Of a stretch of 64,000 bases of DNA, positions 8,704-17,135 are shown piece after piece. Made by a program: the position numbers and the translations under genes. The notes under the pieces are model-generated. The model searched no databases. It was given only the letters and a program-made list of their open reading frames with translations, and had not been told where the DNA came from. This DNA is from Anaerolineales bacterium UBA5195 (lineage in GTDB: Bacteria > Chloroflexota > Anaerolineae > Anaerolineales > Villigracilaceae), in assembly GCA_002412925.1 (NCBI GenBank), contig DHVZ01000003.1, positions 1 to 64,000 of the forward strand, given 5' to 3'. Each line of letters begins with the position of its first letter. The stretch's first letter is position 1.

Positions 8704-9696
8704 ATGCCCGATTTGATACTGGATGTCCAGGGGCTCGAGACGCAGTTCAAAACTCCTGAGGGAACTGTTCATGCGGTGAATGGAGTTTCCTTCAAATTGA
8801 AAGAAGGAGAAACGCTGGGGGTTGTAGGAGAAAGTGGTTGCGGTAAAAGTGTGACCATGCTTTCCATCATGCGTCTGATCCCCACCCCACCCGGGAAAAT
8901 TACAGCTGGAAAAGCCATTTATCGTGGCAAAGATTTGCTGAAGATGTCCAAGGATGAGATTCGGCATGTCCGTGGAGCACAGATTAGTATGATTTTCCAG
9001 GACCCGATGACATCCTTGAACCCGGTCTTGACCATCGGTCGGCAATTAACCGAGCCGCTTGAATTGCACCTTGGCATGAACCAGGAGCAGGCCAGGCGGC
9101 GTTCTGTTGAATTGCTTGAAATGGTTGGGATTCCGAAAGCCAAAGATCGGCTCAATGATTATCCGCATCAATTTTCGGGCGGGATGCGCCAGCGCGTGAT
9201 GATTGCGATGGCGCTGGCCTGCAATCCGCAAATCCTGGTTGCTGACGAGCCAACCACTGCGCTCGATGTCACGATCCAGGCCCAGATTGTTGAACTGGTC
9301 AAGCGTCTGCGCGACGAGTTGGGCATGGCTGTGATCTGGATCACCCATGACCTCGGTATCGTCGCCGGGCTGGCCCAGCGCGTGATGGTCATGTACGGCG
9401 GGTTCATCATCGAAGAGTCTGGCGTAAACGACCTGTACGCCAATCCAAAGCACCCCTACACCATCGGTCTTTTGGGCAGCCTGCCTCGAATTGACTTTGA
9501 CGAGAAGCAGCGTCTCTTCTCGATTGACGGCTTGCCTCCGATGTTATTCAGCAAGCCAACTGCCTGCCCGTTTGCGCCGCGCTGTAAGTGGGTGCTGGAA
9601 CGCTGCTGGAAAGAAAACCCTGTTTTGGAAGAAGTTGCTCCCGAGCACAAAGTTGCTTGTTGGGTAGATGTCAAGAGTGGGAGAAGCCTCGAATGA
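8704..9696 (+). CDS. Peptide/nickel ABC transporter ATPase, OppD/DppD type
   Basis: One of the two ATPases that power oligopeptide or dipeptide uptake at the inner face of the membrane. The 330-aa protein has Walker A GESGCGKS, Q-loop MIFQDPMTSLNP, the signature FSGGMRQRVMIAMAL, Walker B ILVADEPTTALDV and the switch His in WITHDLGIV, then the OppD/DppD C-terminal region with a Cys cluster (CPFAPRCKWVLERCW) as found in the family. It is the first gene of the operon and overlaps the next ATPase by 4 bp (ATGA), indicating translational coupling. Confidence 0.95.
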   Translation: MPDLILDVQGLETQFKTPEGTVHAVNGVSFKLKEGETLGVVGESGCGKSVTMLSIMRLIPTPPGKITAGKAIYRGKDLLKMSKDEIRHVRGAQISMIFQDPMTSLNPVLTIGRQLTEPLELHLGMNQEQARRRSVELLEMVGIPKAKDRLNDYPHQFSGGMRQRVMIAMALACNPQILVADEPTTALDVTIQAQIVELVKRLRDELGMAVIWITHDLGIVAGLAQRVMVMYGGFIIEESGVNDLYANPKHPYTIGLLGSLPRIDFDEKQRLFSIDGLPPMLFSKPTACPFAPRCKWVLERCWKENPVLEEVAPEHKVACWVDVKSGRSLE

Positions 9697-10667
9697 CCGC
9701 CGATGTCCTTTTACGCGTTGACAACCTTGTTAAACATTTCCCGATTTATCGCGGCTTTTTGCAGCGCCAGGTTGGGGCCGTCCGCGCAGTGGATGGCGTC
9801 TCCTTCGAGGTCAAGCATGGCGAGACGCTGGGCTTGGTGGGCGAATCAGGCTGTGGCAAGTCCACCACCGGGCGCTCTATTTTGCAGCTTTACCGGCCCA
9901 CTTCCGGGCATGCCTACTATGAAGGCACCGATTTGGTTTCTCTTCAAGGCGAAGAGCTGCGCAAGATGCGCCGCAAAGTACAGATGATCTTCCAGGATCC
10001 GTATGCCAGCCTCAACCCGCGCATGACGATCGGCGAAATTATTGGTGAGCCGTTGCAGGTTCATAATGCCGCCTCGAAAAGCGAGATGCAGGACCGGGTG
10101 GCGCAATTGCTTGAGCTTGTGCGCTTGAACCCCTCTTTTTCGGTGCGCTATCCGCATGAATTTTCCGGTGGACAGCGCCAGCGCGTCGGGATTGCCCGCG
10201 CCCTGGCCCTCCAGCCCTCCTTTATCGTCTGCGATGAGCCCATCTCGGCACTGGATGTTTCCATCCAGGCCCAGGTGGTCAACCTGCTCGAGGATTTGCA
10301 GAAGGAATTCCACCTGACCTACCTGTTCATTGCCCACGATTTGTCGATGGTCCGCCATATCAGCGACCGCGTGGCTGTCATGTACCTGGGGATCATCGTG
10401 GAACTGGCTGATCGACAGACCCTGTATAACAGCCCGCTGCATCCCTATACCCAGGCTCTGCTTTCGGCAGTGCCGATTTCTGATCCGCTGTTGGAACAAA
10501 AACGCCAGCGCATTATTCTTGAAGGTGATGTTCCGTCTCCTGTCAATCCGCCTTCCGGCTGCCGCTTCCGCACGCGCTGCCGGATTGCGAAAGATTTTTG
10601 CGCTGATTCACAACCCGAGTTTCGCGAGGTGCAGCCCGGTCACTTTGTGGCTTGCCACCTGGTTTAG
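9693..10667 (+). CDS. Peptide/nickel ABC transporter ATPase, OppF/DppF type
   Basis: Second ATPase of the heterodimer, 324 aa from ATG 9693, which overlaps the previous stop as ATGA. Walker A is GESGCGKSTTGR, the Q-loop IFQDPYASLNPR, the signature FSGGQRQRVGIARAL, Walker B FIVCDEPISALDV and the H-loop IAHDLSMV. The tail SGCRFRTRCRIAKDFCADSQPEF has the Cys pattern of OppF/DppF. The listed open frame extends 35 codons upstream inside oppD, but those residues do not resemble the family. Confidence 0.95.
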   Translation: MTADVLLRVDNLVKHFPIYRGFLQRQVGAVRAVDGVSFEVKHGETLGLVGESGCGKSTTGRSILQLYRPTSGHAYYEGTDLVSLQGEELRKMRRKVQMIFQDPYASLNPRMTIGEIIGEPLQVHNAASKSEMQDRVAQLLELVRLNPSFSVRYPHEFSGGQRQRVGIARALALQPSFIVCDEPISALDVSIQAQVVNLLEDLQKEFHLTYLFIAHDLSMVRHISDRVAVMYLGIIVELADRQTLYNSPLHPYTQALLSAVPISDPLLEQKRQRIILEGDVPSPVNPPSGCRFRTRCRIAKDFCADSQPEFREVQPGHFVACHLV

Positions 10668-10689
10668 CCAGCTTAACCATACTCATCTG

Positions 10690-10700
10690 AAGGAGGTGAT
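10690..10700 (+). promoter_or_regulatory. Orphan full-length Shine-Dalgarno sequence
   Basis: AAGGAGGTGAT is fully complementary to the usual 3' end of 16S rRNA but is followed by no usable gene (only ATG CGC TGA). The true binding-protein start is 83 nt downstream with its own GAGGAG. A similar arrangement occurs at 17045-17055 and 43652-43660. Confidence 0.5.
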
Positions 10701-10783
10701 GCGCTGACCCAAAGTCAAAAGATTCACAACCACGTTTCGTACTGTAGTCCAATCCGTTTCTTTACTATGTGAGGAGAAGAAAT

Positions 10784-12526
10784 ATGCGTAAGATTTTTGC
10801 TGTAATGAGTTTCCTGGTGGTTGCCAGCATGCTGATCACCGCATGTGGTGGCCCTGCTGCCCCCCAGACGGTCGTTCAGACCGTGGTCGTAGAAGGCACT
10901 CCGCAAGTGCAGGTCGTTGTTGCGACCCCCGCTCCTGAAGAGAAGCCCGCTGTTCTGCGCATCAATCTCGGTAGCTATCCCGACATCATTGACCCGCAGA
11001 AGTCATCCTTCGTCAACGAAATTGCGCATCTCAAGTTGATGTACGAAGGCCTGACCAAGTTCGATGAGACACTCGCAACCGTCCCCGGCGCCGCTGAAAA
11101 GTGGGAATACAATGCTGATGCGACCGTCTTGACCTTCACCCTGCGCAAGGACCTGAAATACCATGATGGCAGCTTGCTGAATGCCATGCGTTTCGCTTAT
11201 GCCCTCAAGCGCAATATCAATCCCGAGACCGCTGGCGAATATGCCGCGATCACGGATGAAATTAAGGGCGCTCCCGAATGGCGCGGTGGCGATGCTGCCG
11301 CCGAGGCGATCGTTGATGAGAGCGTCAAGGCTTCTCATGCCGATGGTGCCGCCTGCGTGGATTATGAAGACGCTGCCTGCGATACCCTGACCCTGACCCT
11401 GGGCAAGCCGGCCCCCTACTTCCATACCATCATGGGCATCTGGGTGGCTTTCCCCGCCAAACAGGAACTGATTGAAGAAGGCGGCGAAATCTGGTGGAAC
11501 AGCTCCAAGTTCCAGGTTGGAAATGGCCCCTACGTTCTCGATGCGCTTGAGCCGTTTGTGCGCGCTCACTTCAGCCCGAACGCCAATTACTGGGGCGGCG
11601 TTGGCAAAGTTGACATCGAATACAGCTACATCACCGATTCTGCGGTTGCTTTCGAAGCCTACAAGAACAACGAGTTCGATATCATCGCCGCCGCGTCTGA
11701 AGATATCACCACGATTAAAGCTGATCCTCAGTTGAGCCAGGAACTGCTCCAGTACCCCGGCTCCTGCACCTTTGCGGTCAATTACCACCTGCAGAAGGAA
11801 CCCTTCACCGACAAGAAAGTTCGCGAAGCTTTCGTTCAGGCGCTTGACCGTGAGGCTTGGGTGCGCGATGTCCTGAAGGGCGTTGGCTCCCCGACCCAGA
11901 CCTGGATTCCCAAGGGCTATCCTGGTTACAAGGAAAACGAAACCCGCTGGGGCTTCGATCCCGAAAAAGCCAAGGCCGCCCTGGCTGAATCCAGCTATGG
12001 CAGCGCGGACAAGCTTCCCGAAGTTACCCTGACCTTTGGCGACACCCCCCGCAACCGCTCCCGCAATGAGTGGCTGGCTGCGAAGTACAAGGAAGTCTTG
12101 GGCGTGGATGTGAAACTCAACCCGGTTGAGCCCACCACCTACACCGCCCTGACCAAGGATATCAAGACTGCCCCGCAGACCTACATCCTCGGCTGGTGCG
12201 CAGACTACCCGGATCCCCAGAACTGGCTGAGCGTCTACTGGAAGACCGGCGGCTTTGGCGAACGCATTGCCTACTCGAATGCCGACTTCGATGCCCTGGT
12301 CAATGCGGCCGATGTCGAACTCGACCCCGCCAAGCGCGCTGACCTCTACCAGCAGGCCCAGGATGTGCTGGTTGACAGCCTCCCCGGCGCTTTCTTCTGG
12401 AACAATATCAACAGCTACATGGTCAAGCCGTGGGTGAAGGGCGTTGTCACCACCCCGCAGGATTCCGGCTGGGCTGGCGATATCAATCCCGAAGGCATCA
12501 CCATCGATACCTCGATGATGCCGTAG
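10784..12526 (+). CDS. Peptide ABC transporter substrate-binding lipoprotein (SBP_bac_5)
   Basis: Extracellular, lipid-anchored binding protein of 580 aa. Residues 1-22 are a lipoprotein signal (MRKIFAVMSF, lipobox LITAC), followed by a Gln/Val/Thr-rich linker. Family 5 landmarks appear in canonical order: PDIIDPQKSS, LTFTLRKDLKYHDGS, GNGPYVLDAL...NANYWGG, then KVREAFVQALDREAW, DPEKAKAALAESSY and AKRADLYQQAQDVLVDSLPGAF. ATG 10784 has GAGGAG at about 10771. It follows the two ATPase genes and precedes two permease genes, forming a complete uptake system. The ligand (peptide, nickel or sugar oligomer) cannot be told. Confidence 0.92.
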   Translation: MRKIFAVMSFLVVASMLITACGGPAAPQTVVQTVVVEGTPQVQVVVATPAPEEKPAVLRINLGSYPDIIDPQKSSFVNEIAHLKLMYEGLTKFDETLATVPGAAEKWEYNADATVLTFTLRKDLKYHDGSLLNAMRFAYALKRNINPETAGEYAAITDEIKGAPEWRGGDAAAEAIVDESVKASHADGAACVDYEDAACDTLTLTLGKPAPYFHTIMGIWVAFPAKQELIEEGGEIWWNSSKFQVGNGPYVLDALEPFVRAHFSPNANYWGGVGKVDIEYSYITDSAVAFEAYKNNEFDIIAAASEDITTIKADPQLSQELLQYPGSCTFAVNYHLQKEPFTDKKVREAFVQALDREAWVRDVLKGVGSPTQTWIPKGYPGYKENETRWGFDPEKAKAALAESSYGSADKLPEVTLTFGDTPRNRSRNEWLAAKYKEVLGVDVKLNPVEPTTYTALTKDIKTAPQTYILGWCADYPDPQNWLSVYWKTGGFGERIAYSNADFDALVNAADVELDPAKRADLYQQAQDVLVDSLPGAFFWNNINSYMVKPWVKGVVTTPQDSGWAGDINPEGITIDTSMMP

Positions 12527-12539
12527 TTTCAAGACGATC

Positions 12540-12613
12540 AGGCTGCGCATCCACAAAATGAATGCGCAGCCTATGCAAGAAAGGGGCCTGGCAAGCGAAA
12601 GTTTGCCAGGCCC
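12540..12613 (+). repeat. Two perfect stem-loops between binding protein and permease genes
   Basis: First stem AGGCTGCGCAT (12540-12550) with ATGCGCAGCCT (12562-12572), 11 bp, 11-nt loop. Second stem GGGCCTGGCAA (12584-12594) with TTGCCAGGCCC (12603-12613), 11 bp, 8-nt loop. Neither has a T-run, so they are better seen as mRNA-stabilising or processing structures that raise the binding protein above the permeases, as REP elements do between malE and malF. Confidence 0.7.
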
Positions 12614-12647
12614 TCACTCCCCTCGATCCTTTCGGAGGTGCGCCCCG

Positions 12648-13646
12648 ATGTTTGCATACCTGGTTCGTCGTTTACTCTGGTTGATTCCCGTCATTTTTAC
12701 TGTCGCCCTGGTGACCTTTGTCCTGATGCATAATGCCCCAGGCGGCCCCTGGGATCGTGATATCAATACGAGACAGGTTGACCCGACCACCCAGGCCAGA
12801 CTGAACGAACATTATGGCCTGGATAAGCCTCTCTGGCGCCAGTTTACCGCCTATTTGGTTGGCGATGTCAATAAAGATGGCGCTTTTATCTGCGGCCTGG
12901 TCTGCGGCAATATGGGGCCATCCTATCGCGTCCGTGGCCGCACCGTTCAGGACATCTTATTCCAACCCCCTGAGGGCAAACCATTCTGGTACAGCCGCTT
13001 TGGGTATTCTGCGCGCTTGGGCCTGGGGGCGCTCAGCATTGCCATTCTTGTGGGCATCCCGATCGGCACAATCGCCGCGCTTAAGCAGAATACCATCATT
13101 GATTATGCCAGCCTGTTCCTGGCGACGGCGGGGATTTCTATTCCAAGTTTCGTCATGGCAATTTTCCTGATTATCATCCTGGCTTCCTGGCTGCATCTGA
13201 TCAGCGTGGTTCCAAAAACCTGGGATACGCTTCAGCCATGGATTCTGCCCGCGGTAGTGCTCGGGTTTGGCACAACCGCTTTTACGGCTCGCCTGACGCG
13301 TTCATCGATGCTCGAAGTCATGCGGATGGACTATATCCGCACGGCGCGCGCCAAGGGCCTGGCCGAGCGCGTGATCATTATTCGGCACATGATTAAAAAT
13401 GCGCTTATCCCGGTCGTCACCATTTTAGGCCCCGCCCTGGCGGGTTTGGTGACTGGCTCGTTCATTATCGAGACCATGTTTGGGTTCCCTGGCATGGGCC
13501 GCGCCTATGTGCTGGCGATTGGCCAGCGCGATTATTCGATGATTTTGGGGACAACGCTTATTTATGCGGTTCTGGTCGCGATTGCCAACCTGAGTGTGGA
13601 TGTTGTTTACGTGATGATCGATCCGCGTATTCGCCTGGAAGACTAG
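12648..13646 (+). CDS. Peptide ABC transporter permease, DppB type
   Basis: Inner-membrane permease of 332 aa with about six helices. It begins MFAYLVRRLLWLIPVIF, typical of DppB/OppB proteins, with the family motif LNEHYGLDKPLWRQF. The EAA-like cytoplasmic loop (DYIRTARAKGLAERVIIIRH) contacts the ATPases, and the tail YVMIDPRIRLED is conserved. There is a large loop with CGLVCGN around residue 85. ATG 12648 has GGAGG at 12634; a 30-codon longer frame would read through the second hairpin and is rejected. Confidence 0.94.
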   Translation: MFAYLVRRLLWLIPVIFTVALVTFVLMHNAPGGPWDRDINTRQVDPTTQARLNEHYGLDKPLWRQFTAYLVGDVNKDGAFICGLVCGNMGPSYRVRGRTVQDILFQPPEGKPFWYSRFGYSARLGLGALSIAILVGIPIGTIAALKQNTIIDYASLFLATAGISIPSFVMAIFLIIILASWLHLISVVPKTWDTLQPWILPAVVLGFGTTAFTARLTRSSMLEVMRMDYIRTARAKGLAERVIIIRHMIKNALIPVVTILGPALAGLVTGSFIIETMFGFPGMGRAYVLAIGQRDYSMILGTTLIYAVLVAIANLSVDVVYVMIDPRIRLED

Positions 13647-13655
13647 GAGTTTCAG

Positions 13656-14639
13656 ATGACCACTGCTGAAAATTCAAACCAAATCCCCGAACTGGACATG
13701 CTGCGCCCAAGCCGCAGCCTGATGCAGGATGCCTGGGCCCGCCTGGTCCGCAACAAGGCGGCGGTGATGGGCATGTTCATCATTGCCTTTTTTGCCCTGA
13801 TCGCAATTTTTGCGCCCCTGGTTGCCCCGCACAATCCTCTCAAAATCAACGATAACATGGGTTACCTGCCGCCTGCCTGGGTCAAGCTCTCCGGTTCCGG
13901 CACAACCGGGAACCCGGCCTTCCCCCTGGGCACCGATACCCTGGGGCGGGATGTGATGAGCCGGGTGATCTATGGCGCCAGGGTTTCGATGGTCGTCGGT
14001 TTTGTTCCCACCACCATTATCCTGCTCGTTGGAACGTTCATCGGCATGCTGGCGGGTTACACCGGCGGCAAGGTCGATAACCTGCTGATGCGCCTGACGG
14101 ATGTCATCTACGCCTTCCCCGACCTGCTGTTCTTCATCATCGTGATGATCTCCCTGCGTGATACCTGGATCGGACAATTGCTGAATGGCTTGTTCCTGTT
14201 GTTTATCGCCTTGGCCATTGTGAACTGGGTGGGCGTGGCCCGTTTGGTGCGCGGACAGGTTCTGTCTTTGAAAGAAAAAGAATTTGTCGAGGCTGCGCGC
14301 TGCATCGGCGCCAAAGACTCACACATCATGTTCAAGCACATCCTGCCGAACACGTTGGGGCCATTGATCGTCAGCGCCGCCTTCAGCATCCCTGGCATGA
14401 TCATTACCGAAGCCATTTTGGGCTATCTCGGGATTGGTCTGCGCCCGGCAACTGACCCAAAAGCAGTTTTCGTGACCAGTTGGGGAGCGCTTTTGCTCGA
14501 AGGACAATCGGCCATCAATGCCCAGCCGTTTATGCTGTTGGTCCCGGCTGTCTGTGTTGCCCTGGTTGTGCTGGCCTTCACCTTCCTGGGTGATGGTTTG
14601 CGCGATGCGCTCGACCCGCGCATGCGCGGCACGCAATAA
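13656..14639 (+). CDS. Peptide ABC transporter permease, DppC type
   Basis: Partner permease of 327 aa, starting 10 nt after the DppB-type gene. It has the N-terminal OppC/DppC region (DAWARLVRNKAAVMGMFIIAFF), HNPLKIND, the GTDTLGRDVMSRVIYGARVS motif, the EAA loop FVEAARCIGAKDSHIMFKHI and the C-terminal LGDGLRDALDPRMRG. The ATG is followed by a polar 20-residue segment. Last structural gene of the first system before a terminator. Confidence 0.94.
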   Translation: MTTAENSNQIPELDMLRPSRSLMQDAWARLVRNKAAVMGMFIIAFFALIAIFAPLVAPHNPLKINDNMGYLPPAWVKLSGSGTTGNPAFPLGTDTLGRDVMSRVIYGARVSMVVGFVPTTIILLVGTFIGMLAGYTGGKVDNLLMRLTDVIYAFPDLLFFIIVMISLRDTWIGQLLNGLFLLFIALAIVNWVGVARLVRGQVLSLKEKEFVEAARCIGAKDSHIMFKHILPNTLGPLIVSAAFSIPGMIITEAILGYLGIGLRPATDPKAVFVTSWGALLLEGQSAINAQPFMLLVPAVCVALVVLAFTFLGDGLRDALDPRMRGTQ

Positions 14640-14667
14640 GCTGCGCTTGCTGGATTGGATAAGATAG

Positions 14668-14703
14668 GATAGGATTCAGGCGCACCTGAATCCTATCTTT
14701 TTT
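14668..14703 (+). terminator. Rho-independent terminator after the DppC-type gene
   Basis: Perfect 13-bp stem GATAGGATTCAGG (14668-14680) with CCTGAATCCTATC (14685-14697), loop CGCA, followed by six T (14698-14703). It lies only 11 nt upstream of the next ATG, so read-through or its own promoter is needed for the second binding protein. Confidence 0.85.
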
Positions 14704-14714
14704 ATGGAGCTGCC

Positions 14715-16670
14715 ATGTCCAGGAATACTCATTTCCTGCTAAGTTGTGCCCTGGTTTTGGGATTACTGTTTTCATCCTGTAGTTTGCCGGAAACCCAAAC
14801 CGCTGAACCTGTTCCCGTCATCCCTGCGGCTGTGACCCCCAGCCTTGAGCCTGTTCCGACCGCCACCGCGCTTCCACGCACGCTGACAGTTTGTCTCGGG
14901 CAGGAACCCAACAGTCTTTACCCGTTTGGAACGCCCAACATGGCTGCGCGCAGCGTGCTGGGGGCGATCTATGATGGCCCGATCGACACTTTTACGAATG
15001 GCTACCAGGCCGTCATTCTTGAAAACATCCCCTCGCTTGAAAATGGTGACGCGCAACTGGCGGCGGTGACTGTCAAGCGCGGCGATTCTGTCGTCGATGC
15101 AGATGGGAACCTGTCCGTTCTAGATCTGGGCGTGACGGTTTTGCCAAGCGGCTGTACGGAGGCCGCCTGCGCTGTCAAATACAACGGCGCAAACACCCTG
15201 CAAATGGATCAGTTGGTGGTTACTTATCGCCTCTTGCCCGGTTTAACCTGGTCGGACGGGGAGACATTAACCTCTGCCGATTCTGCCTTCGCCTTTAAAC
15301 TGGCCTCTGACGTGGCCACCCCGGGTTCGAAGTACCTGATCGACCGCACCCAGGCTTACGAAGCGGTGGACGAACGCACCGTCCAGTGGTGGGGGCTGCC
15401 CGGTTTCGTTGACCCGACCTACGCGGACAATTTCTGGCCGCCGTTCCCCAAGCATTTGTGGGGAGAAGTTTCCGCGGCTGAGTTGGCCCTGGGCAACGTC
15501 AAGACGCATCCCCCGGTTGGCTGGGGGCCGTATGTTTTCAAGGATTGGTCTGCCGGGGAATATATCCGCCTCGAGAAAAACCCTTACTACTTCCGCGCGG
15601 CTGAGGGTCTGCCAAAGTTCGAGACCCTGATTTATCGCTTTATTAAAGATGCCCCAACCGGTATCAGCGCATTAATCGCGGGTCAATGTGATCTCCTGGA
15701 TACCAGCCTGCGATTGGATGGGCAGATCGATCTGCTGACTGAATTGGAACGCAATGAACAGGTTAAGTTGGTCACATCGACGACCCCGTTGATAGAACGC
15801 CTGGATTTTGGCATTCTCCCTGCCTCCTATGATGACGGCTATGCCCCCGGCATTGGGGATCGACAGGATATTTTTGGGGATGTTCGTACCCGTCAGGGGA
15901 TTGCCTATTGTCTCGACCGCCAAACAGTGGTCAACACTGTTCTTGGGGGTTTGTCACAGGTCCCGGATACTTTCGTCTCCCCGTCACATCCTTTGTTCAA
16001 TCCGCAAACGGCAATATATCCCTTCGATGTGAATAAAGGGCTTGAATTGCTCAAGCAGGCAGGCTGGGTTGACCCGGATAATAACCCGGCCACACCGCTG
16101 GTCGCGGCGAACGTCAATAATGTGGCCCTCGGAATTCCGCTGGTGGTGAATTACCTCACCACTTCTGCCTTGCAGCGGCGGCAGGCCAGCGAGATTTTGT
16201 CAAAATCGCTGGGACAATGTGGAATTGGGGTCAACCTGGAATACGTCAGCCAGGATGAACTTTATGCTCCTGGCCCTGCTGGCCCGTTGTTTGGGCGCAG
16301 TTTCGACCTGGCCGAATACGCCATCGGGAATGTAGGCACAGAACCGCCTTGCGCCTGGTTCTTGAGCGACCAGATCCCTGCGCGTCCTAATCAATGGATT
16401 GGCCTGAATATCAGCGGGTATTCAAACACAGATTATGATGCCACCTGCCAGAAAGCGCTGAAAACACTGCCCGATGATGCGAATTACCAAGATGCCTATG
16501 CCCAGGCGCAGTCCATTTTTGCCAATGATCTGCCTTCGGTGCCGCTCTATATGCGCATCAAGGCCGCTGCAACCCGGCGCGATCTATGCAATTTGACGCT
16601 CGATGCTTTTGCCATCAATGACTTGTGGAATATCGAAGAACTGGATTACAACCCGTCTTGCAAAAAGTAG
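14715..16670 (+). CDS. Second substrate-binding lipoprotein of the SBP_bac_5 family
   Basis: 651-aa exported lipoprotein: signal MSRNTHFLLSCALVLGLLF with lipobox SSC, a Pro/Thr/Val-rich linker, then the canonical order LGQEPNSLYPFG, LPGLTWSDGETL, VGWGPYVFKDW, LEKNPYYF, VRTRQGIAYCLDRQTVV and IFANDLPSVPLYMRIK. Compared with the binding protein at 10784 it is about 70 residues longer, partly through an insertion around residues 105-150 containing CTEAAC. It sits behind a terminator, so it may be expressed separately and give the same permease another ligand. The next gene is 465 bp away. Confidence 0.88.
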   Translation: MSRNTHFLLSCALVLGLLFSSCSLPETQTAEPVPVIPAAVTPSLEPVPTATALPRTLTVCLGQEPNSLYPFGTPNMAARSVLGAIYDGPIDTFTNGYQAVILENIPSLENGDAQLAAVTVKRGDSVVDADGNLSVLDLGVTVLPSGCTEAACAVKYNGANTLQMDQLVVTYRLLPGLTWSDGETLTSADSAFAFKLASDVATPGSKYLIDRTQAYEAVDERTVQWWGLPGFVDPTYADNFWPPFPKHLWGEVSAAELALGNVKTHPPVGWGPYVFKDWSAGEYIRLEKNPYYFRAAEGLPKFETLIYRFIKDAPTGISALIAGQCDLLDTSLRLDGQIDLLTELERNEQVKLVTSTTPLIERLDFGILPASYDDGYAPGIGDRQDIFGDVRTRQGIAYCLDRQTVVNTVLGGLSQVPDTFVSPSHPLFNPQTAIYPFDVNKGLELLKQAGWVDPDNNPATPLVAANVNNVALGIPLVVNYLTTSALQRRQASEILSKSLGQCGIGVNLEYVSQDELYAPGPAGPLFGRSFDLAEYAIGNVGTEPPCAWFLSDQIPARPNQWIGLNISGYSNTDYDATCQKALKTLPDDANYQDAYAQAQSIFANDLPSVPLYMRIKAAATRRDLCNLTLDAFAINDLWNIEELDYNPSCKK

Positions 16671-16709
16671 GAAATAATCTGGCTGCCTCTCTGAAAAAGC
16701 AATTTTAGT

Positions 16710-16786
16710 ACCTCATGAAAGCTGGGAGAACTTCCGATTTTCGGGCATCTTCAAGAAGTTTCATGAACTACTGAATTTCTTCTAAA
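16710..16786. repeat. Family A palindromic repeat copy
   Basis: AGTACCTCATGAAAG on the left and TTTCATGAACTACT on the right form inverted ends; the centre contains CCGATTTTCGGGC, as in other family members. It is shorter and less regular than the copies at 4548 and 27747. Confidence 0.5.
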
Positions 16787-16853
16787 AGAGTGCGTTGCAC
16801 TATCTGCGCACTTTGAGAGAGGCCCCAGGTAATATTACGTTACTGACTTAAGT

Positions 16854-16908
16854 AATCCTGGGGAACTGCTTGTCATATGACATCAGCAGTTCCCCAGGAT
16901 TGCTTTTT
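16854..16908 (+). terminator. Terminator of the first peptide transporter operon
   Basis: Perfect 17-bp stem (16854-16870 with 16885-16901, containing CCTGGGGAACTGC) and a 14-nt loop, followed by GCTTTTT. It lies 183 nt after the second binding-protein gene. Confidence 0.85.
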
Positions 16909-16909
16909 C

Positions 16910-16938
16910 TTGACTGAAAAAATCCCTTGTGCTATAGT
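16910..16938 (+). promoter_or_regulatory. Sigma-70 promoter of the second peptide transporter operon
   Basis: TTGACT (16910-16915), a 17-bp spacer and TATAGT (16933-16938). Expected start near 16945, leaving a 5' leader of about 190 nt that includes the orphan Shine-Dalgarno at 17045. Confidence 0.85.
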
Positions 16939-17044
16939 GTCTTCACTATCTTCGATCTATTTCAACAACAAAGGGTCTTCAGGATTTTTCATTGACACAC
17001 CGAATGCTGGATGCTACCGCAAGGCCCAACAGAATAGAGTTTCC

Positions 17045-17055
17045 AAGGAGGTGAT
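17045..17055 (+). promoter_or_regulatory. Orphan full-length Shine-Dalgarno sequence
   Basis: AAGGAGGTGAT occurs 80 nt upstream of the binding-protein ATG, which has its own GGAGGAG. No start codon is well placed behind it. Position and sequence match the element at 10690. Confidence 0.5.
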
Positions 17056-17135
17056 TTTCTGGCTGATCGAAAATAGGCACACGCGTCACCCTATCTTGTC
17101 CGATCCTATTCCCATTTCTCTAGGAGGAGAAACCT

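Larger units (their letters stand above)
16671..17135 (+). other. Regulatory intergenic region between transporter operons
   Basis: This 465-bp gap holds a family A repeat (about 16710-16786), a GAGTGCG-type short palindrome (about 16785-16825), a strong terminator, a near-consensus promoter and an orphan Shine-Dalgarno, each listed separately. An open frame at 16877-17287 is not considered a gene because it has no recognisable protein and overlaps the lipoprotein gene. Confidence 0.7.

Noticed and set aside
11003..12556. 517-residue frame antisense to the binding protein at 10784
   Set aside because: No start signal or family; caused by codon bias on the sense strand.
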